DNA of 64,000 bases. Source: Phycisphaera sp. (lineage in GTDB: Bacteria; Planctomycetota; Phycisphaerae; Phycisphaerales; Phycisphaeraceae). Positions within the stretch are counted from its first letter, which is position 1, and the number at the start of each line of letters is the position of its first letter. Of the stretch, positions 43,390 through 52,937 are shown piece by piece. The stretch is from assembly GCA_016125215.1 (NCBI GenBank), contig WGMF01000015.1, positions 1 to 64,000 on the forward strand, in the 5' to 3' direction. A program made the translations under genes and the position numbers. The notes under the pieces are model-generated. The model saw only the letters and a list, made by a program, of their open reading frames with translations. It did no database searches and had not been told where the DNA came from.

Positions 43390-43812
43390 TCACAGTTCAT
43401 CCGCCGATCGGGTCGTGGCGATGTAGGCGTTGCGCAGCCCCGCGGCCCTGGCGGCGTCGAGCACCTGTACGGTCAGGCCCAGCGGGCTCTCCCGGTCGCC
43501 ACGGATGAGCACCGATTCGTCGGGGAATCGGCGTGCCAGCTCGCCCAGCGTCTGGCGCAGGTCATTCAAAGTGTAGGACCGTGTGCCCATGTGGATCACG
43601 CTGTCGGGGGTGATGGTGATGACGATCTGCGTGGGCGAGGCGGGTTTCGAGGAGGTCTGCTGGCCGGGGAGGTTGACATCGATCTGCCGATCCTGCTGGC
43701 GGAACTGCGAGATGGCCAGGAAGAAGACGAGCGTGATGAACAGGATGTCCACCATGCTGGCCAGTGGCAGCACGGGTCCGACGCGCGAGCGTGTGGGTGA
43801 AGAGAAGCTCAT
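43390..43812 (-). CDS. exbD: ExbD/TolR family transporter
   Basis: A 140-residue ExbD/TolR protein. One membrane helix at about 15-37 contains the key aspartate (LASMVDILFITLVFFLAIS), the proton-relay residue of the family. A periplasmic domain with NLPG and VLIRGD follows. It overlaps exbB by ATGA at 43809-43812, so the stoichiometric complex is made by coupled translation. The long frame extending upstream is a shadow of exbB. Confidence 0.93.
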   Translation of the reverse strand: MSFSSPTRSRVGPVLPLASMVDILFITLVFFLAISQFRQQDRQIDVNLPGQQTSSKPASPTQIVITITPDSVIHMGTRSYTLNDLRQTLGELARRFPDESVLIRGDRESPLGLTVQVLDAARAAGLRNAYIATTRSADEL

Positions 43813-44591
43813 GCGCGTCCCCGTTTCACGTGGTCCGCCAGGGAGTGGACGATCTGTTCGACGTCCGCCAGCGTGCGTGTGGTTCGGCCCTTGACGACGG
43901 CGTAGAAGATCAAGGCCAGAATGGCGACGATCAAGCCGAACATGGTCGTGCTCATCGCCTGCCCGATCGAGTCGGTGAGCACGCCGGAGGCGGCGCTGAC
44001 GGCCTCGAACTTCATGCTTGCGAAGGCTTTGATCATGCCGATCACCGTGCCGAGCAGCCCGAGCATCGGGGCGACGTTCGAAACGTCCGCGAGATAGCTG
44101 ATGCGGTTCCAGACGATGTCCGCGCGGCGGCGGCCCTCGCTGTCGATCATGTCGAGGATGACCGAGTGCTCCTTGCCAGCGTTTTCGACGCAGCGCTGCA
44201 CGACGGAGGCCAGGAAGACGCGGTGGTGGTTTCGGCAGACGCTGGCGGCCTCGTCGAATCGACCGGCCACGATGAGCTTGGTCAGGTCGTCCACGAGTGT
44301 CGCCGGCGCGAGCACCGCGGTGCGGATGGTCAGCAGGAAGTAGAGAAATAGCAGCAGCGCCACGACGGAGAGCGCCAGGATGAGACTGTTGATAATCGGG
44401 CTGGTGTTGAAGAGCGTGGAAAATGCGGCAAGCTGTCCGGACGCGGGATCGACGAGGGGGGCTGCGGCCGGCCCCGTGGGGCTTGTGGTGTCTTGCGCTA
44501 TTGCGATCCCGCCGGGGAAGACACAACACGCAGCGGCAAACACCACGGCCATCAACCTTGTGTGAGCTTGGGTGAAACGGTTTCTAATCAT
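43809..44591 (-). CDS. exbB: MotA/TolQ/ExbB proton channel protein
   Basis: A 260-residue TolQ/ExbB-type protein. A signal-like N-terminus (1-33) and a periplasmic segment precede the first helix (SLILALSVVALLLFLYFLL). The family's paired helices follow as VAPMLGLLGTVIGMIKAF and AMSTTMFGLIVAILALIFYAVV. It forms a proton-conducting channel with ExbD, harvesting the proton gradient for envelope work. First gene of exbB-exbD-TPR-VWA. Confidence 0.93.
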   Translation of the reverse strand: MIRNRFTQAHTRLMAVVFAAACCVFPGGIAIAQDTTSPTGPAAAPLVDPASGQLAAFSTLFNTSPIINSLILALSVVALLLFLYFLLTIRTAVLAPATLVDDLTKLIVAGRFDEAASVCRNHHRVFLASVVQRCVENAGKEHSVILDMIDSEGRRRADIVWNRISYLADVSNVAPMLGLLGTVIGMIKAFASMKFEAVSAASGVLTDSIGQAMSTTMFGLIVAILALIFYAVVKGRTTRTLADVEQIVHSLADHVKRGRA

Positions 44592-44717
44592 GGTGCGGTC
44601 CGTGGGAATGGTGATCGATCGACCGGGTGCCGGGGCTGGAGAGAATTACCGCGCAGCTCCCTGTCCATAAGAAACGCATGAGCGTTGTGTGTGTTGCATC
44701 GCACGAGTCATTGTACG

Positions 44718-44743
44718 AAAAACCCACGGCCAGAGACCGTGGG
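44718..44743 (-). terminator. Intrinsic terminator downstream of acs
   Basis: Read on the minus strand: CCCACGG, loop TCTCTGG, CCGTGGG, then TTTTT. It lies 34 bp after the acs stop codon. The stem and loop start (GCCCACGGTCTC) are the same as in the terminator at 56261, a shared sequence not expected by chance. Confidence 0.85.
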
Positions 44744-44776
44744 CGTTCGTGTGATGATTGATATTGTCTGGGCACC

Positions 44777-46771
44777 TCACCTCTCGTCGCTTGCGCGGAG
44801 CTTGGCCAGTATGCCGATATCTTCGAGTGTGGTGGTGTCGCCCTTGACTTCGCCGCCGGTCGCAAGCTCGCGGAGCAGGCGTCGCATGATCTTGCCCGAT
44901 CGCGTCTTGGGCAGGGCATCGGTGAAGCGGAGCTGGTCGGGCTTGGCAATCGCGCCGATCTCTTTACCCACGTGCGCGGTGAGTTTGGCCTTGAGTTCGT
45001 CGCTGGGCTGCTGGCCGGTCTTGAGCGTGACGAACGCGGCGATGCCGGTGCCCTTGATCTCGTGCGGGATGCCGACCACGGCGGCCTCGGCGACCGCGGG
45101 GTGGGAGACTAGGGCGCTTTCGACCTCCGCGGTGCCCAGTCGGTGGCCGGAGACGTTGATGACATCGTCGACCCGGCCCATGACCCAGAAGTTGCCGTCG
45201 AGGTCTTTTCGTGCGCCGTCGCCTGCGAAGTAGTAGCCGGGGATCTCGCTCCAGTAGGTCTTGATGAATCGTTCGCGGTCGCCGAAGATCCCGCGGAGCA
45301 TGGAGGGCCAGGGCTTGCGGATGACGAGGAAGCCGCCGGTGTTGTCGGGCATCTCGTCGCCGTCCTTGCTGACGATGGCCGGGTCGATGCCGAAGAAGGG
45401 TCGTGTGCAGGAGCCGGGGACGGTGGTGGTAGCCCAGGGGATGGGTGTGAGCATGTGCCCACCGGTTTCCGTTTGCCACCACGTGTCGACGATGGGGCAC
45501 TTCTCGTTGCCGATGTGTTTGTGGTACCACATCCACGCCTCGGGGTTGATCGGTTCGCCGACGGTGCCCAGTATTCGCAGTGATGAGAGGTTGTGCTTCC
45601 GGGGGTGGTCTTCGCCCCATTTCATGAACGCGCGGATGGCGGTCGGCGCCGTGTAGAAGACGCTGACCTTGTGGCGTTCGACGATGTCCCAGAAGCGGTC
45701 CTCGGCTGGGAAGTTTGGCGCGCCTTCGTACATGAGCGTCGGCACGCGGTTGGGTAACACGCCGTAGATGATGTACGAGTGCCCGGTGATCCAGCCGATG
45801 TCAGCGGTACACCAGTAGAGGGCGTCCTTGTTGTTATCGTGCAGGTCGAAGACGTAACGCGACGTGAGGTACGTATACACCATGTACCCGCCGGTGGTGT
45901 GCATGATGCCCTTGGGCTTGCCCGTCGTGCCGGAGGTGTAGAGCACGAAGAGTAAATCCTCGGCGTCCATCTCCTCGGCGGGGCATTGGTCGGAGGCGTT
46001 GGCCATCAACTCGTGGTACCACTGGTCCCGTCCGGGGGTCCATTGCACGTCGTTGCCGCAGCGCTTGAGCGTGACAACTTTTTCGACGAGGTTGGTCATC
46101 GTGAGCGCTTCGTCGACGTTGGCCTTGAGGGGCACGACCTTGCCCCGACGGTAGCCCCCGTCGGCGGTGACGATGATCTTGCTCCTGGCGTCCTCGACGC
46201 GGTCGCGGATCGCGCTGGCGGAAAAGCCGCCGAAGATGATCGAGTGCGGCGCACCGATGCGGGCGCAGGCGAGCATGGCGATGGCCAGCTCGGGGACCAT
46301 CGGCATGTAGAGCGTCACCACGTCGCCCTTTTTCACGCCCAGGCCCTTGAGCACGTTGGCAAACTTCGAGACCTCGCGCAGCAGGTCGTGGTAAGTCAGA
46401 CGGCGGACCTCTGGTTTGCCGTCGTTGAGTGGCTCGCCCTCCCACACGATCGCCGTCTGATCGCCCAGCCCGTCCCGGACCTGTCTGTCTATGCAATTGT
46501 AAGCAAGGTTGGTCTTGCCCCCGACAAACCACTTGGCGTCGGGCGACTTCCACTCCAGCACGCGGTCCCACTTCTTGAACCAGTGCAGCTTCGCGGCCTG
46601 CTCGCCCCAGAATTTCTCCGGGTTGTCGATCGACTGGCGGTAGAGCGCCTCGTAGTCTGCAAAGCTTTTGATGTGGGCCTGTGAAGCGAACGCGGCCGGC
46701 GGGGGGAACTTTCGGCTCTCGCTCAGGACCGATTCCATGCCCGACGACGCGGCGGAAGTGGGTTGCGACAT
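44777..46771 (-). CDS. acs: Acetyl-CoA synthetase (AMP-forming)
   Basis: Activates acetate to acetyl-CoA through acetyl-AMP. It has 664 residues from the ATG at 46771 (AGGAG upstream), normal for Acs. Motifs: [12 protein letters not shown] (P-loop), WWQTETGG (acetate/AMP site), [10 protein letters not shown] (hinge Asp), and [12 protein letters not shown] with the acetylatable catalytic Lys at about 627. Reversible acetylation control is family knowledge. Divergent from the carbonic anhydrase-chemoreceptor gene across 431 bp; a terminator follows. Confidence 0.96.
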   Translation of the reverse strand: MSQPTSAASSGMESVLSESRKFPPPAAFASQAHIKSFADYEALYRQSIDNPEKFWGEQAAKLHWFKKWDRVLEWKSPDAKWFVGGKTNLAYNCIDRQVRDGLGDQTAIVWEGEPLNDGKPEVRRLTYHDLLREVSKFANVLKGLGVKKGDVVTLYMPMVPELAIAMLACARIGAPHSIIFGGFSASAIRDRVEDARSKIIVTADGGYRRGKVVPLKANVDEALTMTNLVEKVVTLKRCGNDVQWTPGRDQWYHELMANASDQCPAEEMDAEDLLFVLYTSGTTGKPKGIMHTTGGYMVYTYLTSRYVFDLHDNNKDALYWCTADIGWITGHSYIIYGVLPNRVPTLMYEGAPNFPAEDRFWDIVERHKVSVFYTAPTAIRAFMKWGEDHPRKHNLSSLRILGTVGEPINPEAWMWYHKHIGNEKCPIVDTWWQTETGGHMLTPIPWATTTVPGSCTRPFFGIDPAIVSKDGDEMPDNTGGFLVIRKPWPSMLRGIFGDRERFIKTYWSEIPGYYFAGDGARKDLDGNFWVMGRVDDVINVSGHRLGTAEVESALVSHPAVAEAAVVGIPHEIKGTGIAAFVTLKTGQQPSDELKAKLTAHVGKEIGAIAKPDQLRFTDALPKTRSGKIMRRLLRELATGGEVKGDTTTLEDIGILAKLRASDER

Positions 46772-47202
46772 CGCACGACTCCTGGGGTCAAAAAGGAAGA
46801 TCTCGAAAAGGCCAGCCATCCGACCGATACGGGAACCCGCCAACCAAATGGATTGGCTGTCATTCCAGAGGCCCAGGTGGGGCAGTTCATGACAACGGTT
46901 GGCCGCCCACCGATTTTCAGGTTATCGGATAGGCCACCGCCTATCAAACCCATCCATGAGAGGTTTACCCGGTAAACGCCCCGCTCACGGGACGCGATTC
47001 TTGTTAACGGGAATCATGGCTCAGGGTTGTCACGTATCGAGACGCAACAATCTTTAGTATTTTCCCGGAATAGCTGAAGCTTGGATATCCGCCAACCGAT
47101 GACGCTACCGAGGCCGCCTCTGTGACTGACCCTTGATAAGGGGAGCGATCGCGCGTTGGGCGCTCGTTCGACAGTTCAGAGGCCTATCCAGGGAAAGCTG
47201 TC
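46772..47202. promoter_or_regulatory. 431-bp divergent gap with two adjacent dyads
   Basis: Between acs and the carbonic anhydrase-chemoreceptor gene. GATAGGC-cacc-GCCTATC at 46928-46945 and GTTTACC-C-GGTAAAC at 46963-46977 are perfect dyads 17 bp apart and could be operators for either gene. An AGGGA SD at 47190 serves the downstream gene. No gene, repeat family member or convincing sigma-28 or sigma-54 promoter was seen in the rest. Confidence 0.5.
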
Positions 47203-50200
47203 ATGTCACGAGCCCACCGTTCGACCCGATCGATCTTTGCGATCCTGACCATTGCGGTCCTCACCCAGTTGCTCCTGCTCACCGCGCTGAACGTCGGTGC
47301 GCGGGCACAGGCCGCCGAGGCGTCACACGGCGCTTCGTCCCTGCACACAAAGGGCTTCGACCTCAAGCCCTCGCCCGATGAGGTGCTCGAACTGCTCACC
47401 ACGGGCAACGAACGATTCGTCGCGGGCCAATCCCTCAACCCCCACACCGACGCCGCCCGCCTTGCACAGGCCGGCTCGGAAGACCAGGGCAACCACGCCC
47501 TTGTCACCGTCATCACCTGCTCCGACTCGCGCGTCCCCGTCGAGCGGGTCTTCGACATGGGCGTCATGGACATCTTCGTCATCCGCGTGGCCGGCAACGT
47601 CTGCGACACCGACGAGATCGGCTCCATTGAATACGGCCTGGCGCACGTGAACACCCCGGTGCTCGTCGTGCTCGGCCACACGCAATGTGGTGCCGTCACC
47701 GCCGTCACCAAGAGCCTCAAGGGCGCGGACCTTCACCTTGAAGAAAACATCCCCCCGCTGGTGGACAACATCGCCCCCGCCGTCCAACGCGCCATGACGC
47801 ACAACCACAGCGACGACGCGGCGCTCATTGCCGACGGCATCGTCGAGAACGTCTGGCAGTCGATCTCCGACCTCTTCCAGCGCAGCCCTTCGACGCGACA
47901 GCTCGTCAAGATGGGCAAAGTCAAAGTCGTCGGCGCGATCTACGACGTGGCCACCGGCCGCGTGAAATACCTCGACGCCAACAAGCCCGCGCAACTGCTC
48001 GCCGCCGCCGAGATGAACCCCGCGCCCGCGGCCTCCTCTCACAACACCGCCTCGCAAAGAGAACCGTCCGCAGCCGCCGTTTCCACACATCCCGCTGAAA
48101 AACAGGACATTTCCAGCCTCGTTACGCACGACATGCAGGGCTGGGTTGCCACGATCGGTGCTCCAGGGAGCTTCAGCACACCCGAGCTGGTCAAGGACAA
48201 GCGGCAGGCGTTCGGGTCGGCCGCCGGCAATGCACAGAAGCTCGAACCACAAGCCCTCGACGAACACACCAGCACGATCGTCACTGTCTTTTGGGGCCTG
48301 ACCACCCTGGCGCTCGTCGGCACGCTCTTTGCCGGGTTCTTGACCGCCAAGATCAAAGACGCCAAGGGCCACACCGTCCGCGGCTTCACCATGGCCAGCA
48401 AGCTTTCCCTGGCCTTCGGGGGTATGGCCACCATGCTCCTGCTCGTCGGAACCTTCGCGCTCTCATCCTCCGACACCAGCGACCAGGTCTCCGATCAGTT
48501 CTCCGACATCGTCTCCGACGCCGGCCTGCTCGAAGAGGTCCAGACCAGCGTCGTCAACCTCCGCATGCAGGTCAAGGACTTTTTGCTCAACAACTCCGAC
48601 GAAGCCCTGCAGAAATATTCCGACGCCGCCTCCGAGGTCAGTGTCCGAATCGACAAGGCCCACGCGGATATTCACTCCCCCGACCGGGTCAAGATGATCG
48701 ACGAGATCGACAAGCTGCTCGAAAATTATGAAGAGAAGTTTGCTGAGGTCGTGGGCGTGATCGATGAACGCAACGGCATCGTCGAGTCGCAGCTCAACAA
48801 GGCCGGCCCGAGGCTGGGCAGTGTCATCGGCGCAATCATCGACACCGCGAACATCGACGGCGATATGGCCGTGCAGATCGAAGCCAACAATGCGGTGGAC
48901 CACCTCAACGCCGCGCGTGTGGCGGTCATGAAGTTCCTCCGCACCAGCGAAAAGGCCGACGCCCAGAACGCGATCACGAGCCTCAAGGAAGGCGAAGAGA
49001 TCATGGCCCGCCTCGAGGGTGAGGTCCAGAACCCCACACGCAAGAAGTGGCTGGCCGAGGCCAAGATGGGCTACCAGTTCTACGCCCAGCGCGTCGAACG
49101 CCTCATCGAACTCGTTGATGAACGCAACGACATCGTTAAAGGTCACCTCGACGCGATCGGCCCGAAGGTGGCCACGCTTGGTGCGGGCCTCAACGAATCC
49201 ATTCGGAACACCGAGGCGCAGTTGAGGACCACCGCCGTGGCCGTCAGCGCCTCGACCATCACTCGCACCGCCACCGTCTCCGGCATCGCCTTGGCGCTGG
49301 CCGTCTGCGTGAGTGTCCTGCTCATCCGCATGTTGACCCGCTCGGTCAACAAGGTCCTCAACGTCATCCAGGCTGTGGCCTCGGGCGACCTGACCCAGCC
49401 GCTGCTGAACATGAAGTCCAAGGACGAGATGGGCGAGATGGCCCGCGCGACCGACCATATGAGTAGCGCCCTGCAGGACCTGGTCAAGTCCGTCGCACAG
49501 GCTTCGAGCGAGGTGGCCGCCGCCTCGACCGAGATCGCCGCTTCGAGCGAAGAGATCGCCCAGGGCATGACCGAGCAGTCCTCGCAGGTCTCCCAGATCG
49601 CCTCGGCGGTCGAAGAGATGTCCGCGTCGATCACCGAGGTCGCGGGCAAGAGCACGCAGGCGTCGCAGTCCGCCAACGACTCGGGCCAGGCCGCGACCGA
49701 CGGCGGCAAGATCGTCGATCAGACCGTGCAAGGCATGCGTGCGATCAACGAAGCCGTCTCCGAGGGCGCAGCCCGTGTGCAGGAGCTTGGCAAGCGTGGC
49801 GAGCAGATCGGCCAGATCATCGAGGTCATCAACGACATCGCGGATCAGACGAACCTGCTGGCCCTCAACGCCGCGATCGAAGCGGCACGAGCCGGCGAAC
49901 ACGGACGGGGCTTTGCGGTTGTGGCCGACGAAGTCCGCAAGCTCGCCGACCGCACGACCAAGGCCACCGAGGAGATCGCCTCCTCGATTCAGGCCATCCA
50001 GGAAGAGACGACCCGCGCGGTCAAACAGATGAACTCGGGCACGGAAGAGGTCAACAAGGGCGTCGAGAGCGCGACCCTCGCCGGCCAGAGCCTGAGCAAG
50101 ATCGTGCAGAGCGCTAAGGACGTGGCCACGATGGTGCAATCCATCGCGGCGGCGGCGGAAGAACAGTCCGCCGCGAGCACGCAGGTCTCCAAGAACGTCG

Positions 50201-50328
50201 AAGCCATCAGCGCGGTGACGACGCAATCGGTCGAGGGCGCAAGGCAAGCCGCCCAGGCCGCCGCGGGCCTCTCCGAGAAGTCCGAACGGTTGCAGGAGAT
50301 CGTCGGCCGGTTCAAACTCGCGGCCTGA
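47203..50328 (+). CDS. Beta-carbonic anhydrase fused to a methyl-accepting chemotaxis protein
   Basis: A 1041-residue membrane protein. TM1 is at about 11-31. A beta-carbonic anhydrase domain (about 50-265) has the full zinc set: Cys106, Asp108 and Arg110 in TCSDSRV, and His159/Cys162 in GHTQCGAV. After a linker, TM2 is at 357-382 and TM3 at 402-421, with a short basic cytoplasmic loop between them. A helical ligand-binding region (about 425-680) with two DERN-x-IV repeats resembles HBM/4HB sensors. TM4 at 686-709 leads to HAMP (to about 760) and the MCP signalling hairpin (tip 875-910, [20 protein letters not shown]). Both sensor parts would be periplasmic. CO2/bicarbonate hydration coupled to chemotactic signalling is inference. 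No che genes are adjacent. Confidence 0.93.
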   Translation: MSRAHRSTRSIFAILTIAVLTQLLLLTALNVGARAQAAEASHGASSLHTKGFDLKPSPDEVLELLTTGNERFVAGQSLNPHTDAARLAQAGSEDQGNHALVTVITCSDSRVPVERVFDMGVMDIFVIRVAGNVCDTDEIGSIEYGLAHVNTPVLVVLGHTQCGAVTAVTKSLKGADLHLEENIPPLVDNIAPAVQRAMTHNHSDDAALIADGIVENVWQSISDLFQRSPSTRQLVKMGKVKVVGAIYDVATGRVKYLDANKPAQLLAAAEMNPAPAASSHNTASQREPSAAAVSTHPAEKQDISSLVTHDMQGWVATIGAPGSFSTPELVKDKRQAFGSAAGNAQKLEPQALDEHTSTIVTVFWGLTTLALVGTLFAGFLTAKIKDAKGHTVRGFTMASKLSLAFGGMATMLLLVGTFALSSSDTSDQVSDQFSDIVSDAGLLEEVQTSVVNLRMQVKDFLLNNSDEALQKYSDAASEVSVRIDKAHADIHSPDRVKMIDEIDKLLENYEEKFAEVVGVIDERNGIVESQLNKAGPRLGSVIGAIIDTANIDGDMAVQIEANNAVDHLNAARVAVMKFLRTSEKADAQNAITSLKEGEEIMARLEGEVQNPTRKKWLAEAKMGYQFYAQRVERLIELVDERNDIVKGHLDAIGPKVATLGAGLNESIRNTEAQLRTTAVAVSASTITRTATVSGIALALAVCVSVLLIRMLTRSVNKVLNVIQAVASGDLTQPLLNMKSKDEMGEMARATDHMSSALQDLVKSVAQASSEVAAASTEIAASSEEIAQGMTEQSSQVSQIASAVEEMSASITEVAGKSTQASQSANDSGQAATDGGKIVDQTVQGMRAINEAVSEGAARVQELGKRGEQIGQIIEVINDIADQTNLLALNAAIEAARAGEHGRGFAVVADEVRKLADRTTKATEEIASSIQAIQEETTRAVKQMNSGTEEVNKGVESATLAGQSLSKIVQSAKDVATMVQSIAAAAEEQSAASTQVSKNVEAISAVTTQSVEGARQAAQAAAGLSEKSERLQEIVGRFKLAA

Positions 50329-50336
50329 AGAAGAAG

Positions 50337-50564
50337 TAGCCGCAGATGAACGCAGATGAACGCAGATAAAGACCGAGAAACTCAGGTTCACGCGGGGGTC
50401 GCGGGGAGCGCTGGGAAAGACAATTGAATAATCAAAAAACCGACGCGTTACAGCGTCGGTTTTTTATTGTTTAACTCTTAATTTCTTCCCCCTCGCTCTG
50501 GGCGACCCCCGCGTGAAATCTTCCCTTCCCCATCTGCGTCCATCCGCGTTCATCTGCGGTTGAT
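50337..50564. repeat. Class A inverted-repeat pair around a terminator
   Basis: The left arm runs from TAGCCGCAGATGAACGCAGA at 50337 to about 50415. The right arm, 50484-50564, is its inverted relative and includes the shared inner block TTCACGCGGGGGTCGC. No gene lies between; the centre holds the hairpin terminator at 50434. The pair fills the gap between two convergent genes. Confidence 0.85.
50434..50465. terminator. Bidirectional intrinsic terminator
   Basis: AAAAAACCGACGC (50434-50446) and GCGTCGGTTTTTT (50453-50465) form a perfect 13-bp stem around GTTACA, with T-runs on both strands. It serves the convergent carbonic anhydrase-chemoreceptor and nuoH genes and is central within the class A pair. 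Confidence 0.93.
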
Positions 50565-52115
50565 TCACGCCGGCTCGGGCACGGGCTCGGTTTCCGCCTG
50601 CGGCTGCGGCCCGCGGGTGAACGGCACGGTGCGACCGACCGGCATGACGTCGGGGTAGAGCGTCTTGAAGGGTTGGCTCTTGTGTTTGAAGATCACACCC
50701 ATCCAGCCCAGGGCCATGATGAGCACGAACGACGCGACGATGAGCAGGCCGAATGCCGTGGTGGCGATCTGCGAAATCTTCTGGAGCGTCGGCGTTTCGC
50801 TTGCCAGGTGGCCCAGGCGGGTGATCGTGTTGGCGGACTCCGACCAGTGGCCGTGGATATCCGAGTTGAACGCGTAAGCGCCCTGGGGCTGCGGCACGAC
50901 GGCGATCCACACCGCCACACCCGCCAGCACCGCCAGGCTCAAGGGCAGGAGCACCTTGACACACGCGTGCAGCACCTGGTCGATGCGGATGCGCGGCAGC
51001 GTCCACCGCAACCAGATCTGCACCCAGATGACCGTCATCGCCTTGAGCGTGAACCACACCGCGCCCCACACGTGGACCAGGAGCAAGCCGATCGGCCCGA
51101 CGTGCAGCATCGTCGCCTTGTCCGTCCACGTCACCGCGTGGTCCAGCGCGCCGGACATGTACACCTGCCCCGCGTGGACGGGGTCGTAGCCGACGAACCA
51201 GTAGACCGGGTCCATCAGCCACTGCGTGTGGCCGATCATGAACCCGTCACCCAGCGGGCTGTTCCACCCGCCGAGGAAGAGCGTCGTCTGGATCGCGCCG
51301 ACGATGAACATCGCGCCGTACTCGGCGAAAAAGAAAAACGACCAGCGGATGCCGGAGTATTCGGTGTGGAAGCCCGCGACGAGTTCGGATTCGGATTCGG
51401 GCAGGTCGAAGGGCGCGCGTTTGTTCGACGCTAATGATGCGACAAAGTAGATCATGAACGCCGCGAACATGAGCGGGCTGTGGAAGATGAACCAGTCCCA
51501 GATGCCGCCGCCCTGGAGGTAGGACAATTCGACAAGGTTGAGCGTCCCGGCCACGAGCACGCCACAGAGGATGGAGACGCCCAGCGGGATCTCGTAGCTG
51601 ACCATCTGGCAGACCTCGCGCATCGCGCCGTAGATCGCCCACTTGGAGTTGCTGCCCCAACCGGCCATGATGACGCCCATCGCCTCGACCGCTAAGACCG
51701 CCAGCAGGTAGAGCACGCCGATGTTGAAGTTCGGCTCAAAGACCCACAGCGGCGCGAAGGGTAGCGCGAGGAAGGCTGCGAAGACGGGTGTGAAGGCGAT
51801 GTAGGGCGCGAACTTGAAGAGGAAGCCGTCCGCCCCGGAGGGCATGAGGTCTTCCTTGAGGATGAGCTTGATCCCGTCGGCCAATGATTGGGCCCAGCCG
51901 TGCCACCCGCCGACGTGCATCGGCCCGACGCGCGACTGGATGTGGCCGGCGACCTTGCGTTCCCACCAGATGCTGAACATCGCCACGAGCGAGATGATGC
52001 CCACAAACACCGTGGCCACGATGGTGAAGCGGATGATGATGGCGATCCACACCCCCCACGTCGCGGGGTCGAGGTGTCTCCAACTGGCAAGCTGCTCGGC
52101 AAAATCACGGATCAT
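50565..52115 (-). CDS. nuoH: NADH-quinone oxidoreductase subunit H
   Basis: Membrane subunit of respiratory complex I next to the quinone site. It has 516 residues from the ATG at 52115, clearly longer than the usual 320-430. Core motifs: WERKVAGHIQSRVGPMHVGG, PFDLPESESELVAGFHTEYSG and FFFFAEYGAMF. Extra length is in an insert around QWLMDPVYWFVGYDPVHAG and in a proline/glutamate-rich C-terminal tail. No other nuo gene is within the window, so it is detached from the usual cluster or the start of a cluster is broken. Confidence 0.92.
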   Translation of the reverse strand: MIRDFAEQLASWRHLDPATWGVWIAIIIRFTIVATVFVGIISLVAMFSIWWERKVAGHIQSRVGPMHVGGWHGWAQSLADGIKLILKEDLMPSGADGFLFKFAPYIAFTPVFAAFLALPFAPLWVFEPNFNIGVLYLLAVLAVEAMGVIMAGWGSNSKWAIYGAMREVCQMVSYEIPLGVSILCGVLVAGTLNLVELSYLQGGGIWDWFIFHSPLMFAAFMIYFVASLASNKRAPFDLPESESELVAGFHTEYSGIRWSFFFFAEYGAMFIVGAIQTTLFLGGWNSPLGDGFMIGHTQWLMDPVYWFVGYDPVHAGQVYMSGALDHAVTWTDKATMLHVGPIGLLLVHVWGAVWFTLKAMTVIWVQIWLRWTLPRIRIDQVLHACVKVLLPLSLAVLAGVAVWIAVVPQPQGAYAFNSDIHGHWSESANTITRLGHLASETPTLQKISQIATTAFGLLIVASFVLIMALGWMGVIFKHKSQPFKTLYPDVMPVGRTVPFTRGPQPQAETEPVPEPA

Positions 52116-52201
52116 GCGAAAGTTCCTGGGTCGGGGCCAAGTCGAGCGGTGGATTCTATCAATGCCCTTGCAAGAATACCAAAGTGTGACACCCCGCCCG
52201 C

Positions 52202-52229
52202 TTGACTTGATACCAATATATGGTACCAT
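52202..52229 (+). promoter_or_regulatory. hicAB promoter with overlapping operator palindrome
   Basis: TTGACT (52202-52207) and TACCAT (52224-52229) are spaced 16 bp. The perfect palindrome ATGGTACCAT (52220-52229) overlaps the -10, and TACCA at 52211-52215 pairs with TGGTA at 52221-52225. This is the expected layout for autorepression by the RHH domain of HicB. Confidence 0.65.
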
Positions 52230-52242
52230 TCGGGTGCCCTAT

Positions 52243-52494
52243 ATGAGCAAGCACGACAAAATCCTGGGGGCGTTGTTCACCGATCCACCGCCGGCCAACA
52301 TCAGGTGGAGGGACATCGAGAGCCTCCTGTCGCATCTTGGGGCAAAGATCACTCAGGGGCATGGTTCGAGGGTGAGGGTCGAACTGCGTGGACGGCGGGC
52401 CGTGTTCCACAGGCCACACCCCCAGCCCACAGCCAACCGTCCGGTGGTCAGGAGTGTGAAGGTCTTCCTTGAAAACGCGGGTATCCGACCATGA
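52243..52494 (+). CDS. hicA: HicA toxin, mRNA interferase
   Basis: An 83-residue HicA-type toxin with the dsRBD-like fold: WRDIESLLSHLGAKITQGHGSRVRVELRG, with the GHGS segment at the position of the usual GSH catalytic block, and a C-terminal SVKVFLENAG. It would cleave mRNAs when HicB is lost. The start ATG at 52243 lies just downstream of the operator, and its TGA overlaps the hicB ATG by four bases. It is intact, unlike the copy at 17581. Confidence 0.88.
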   Translation: MSKHDKILGALFTDPPPANIRWRDIESLLSHLGAKITQGHGSRVRVELRGRRAVFHRPHPQPTANRPVVRSVKVFLENAGIRP

Positions 52495-52886
52495 ACATTG
52501 AAAAAACCATTCTGGAACACAAGGGCTACATCGGGACCGCCGAGGTGGACACGGACGCGGGCATCTTGTTCGGCACGGTGCAGGGCATCAACGACGTGAT
52601 CCACTACGAAGCCCGCACCGTCGACGAGCTTAAAAAAGCGTTCCGCGATTCGGTCGAGGATTACCTGGAGATGTGCCAAGACTCGGGAGTCGAACCGGAG
52701 AAACCTTACTCGGGCAAGTTCCAGGCCCGCATCGGCGAGGAACTGCACCGCAAGGTATCCGCGGTCGCGGCGGCCAAGGGCGTGAGCTTGAACGATTTTG
52801 TCAAGCAAGCGCTCATGAAGGAGCTGCCCTCGGCGGGCAAGATCGGTCCGGTTACGAAAACAAAGCCCAAGTCAAAAGCGGGATAG
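52491..52886 (+). CDS. hicB: HicB antitoxin with RHH DNA-binding domain
   Basis: A 131-residue antitoxin. Residues 1-75 are the HicB partial RNase H domain (YIGTAEVDTDAGILFGTVQGINDVI), and residues 80-115 are a ribbon-helix-helix (FQARIGEELHRKVSAVAAAKGVSLNDFVKQAL). It binds HicA and represses its own promoter at the palindrome 52220-52229. A lysine-rich tail follows. Confidence 0.9.
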   Translation: MNIEKTILEHKGYIGTAEVDTDAGILFGTVQGINDVIHYEARTVDELKKAFRDSVEDYLEMCQDSGVEPEKPYSGKFQARIGEELHRKVSAVAAAKGVSLNDFVKQALMKELPSAGKIGPVTKTKPKSKAG

Positions 52887-52937
52887 CACCTCGCATATTC
52901 ATGCGTGGCTCTCAGAGATCACCCAAGTCGATCTTAC

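Noticed and set aside
43813-44529. N-terminal extension of the exbD frame
   Set aside because: It is the exbB gene read in another frame. ExbD begins at 43812 with the normal MSFSSP... N-terminus.
46772-47202. Small proteins in the acs / CA-chemoreceptor gap
   Set aside because: Short open frames there continue from acs shadows, lack start signals and show no domain.
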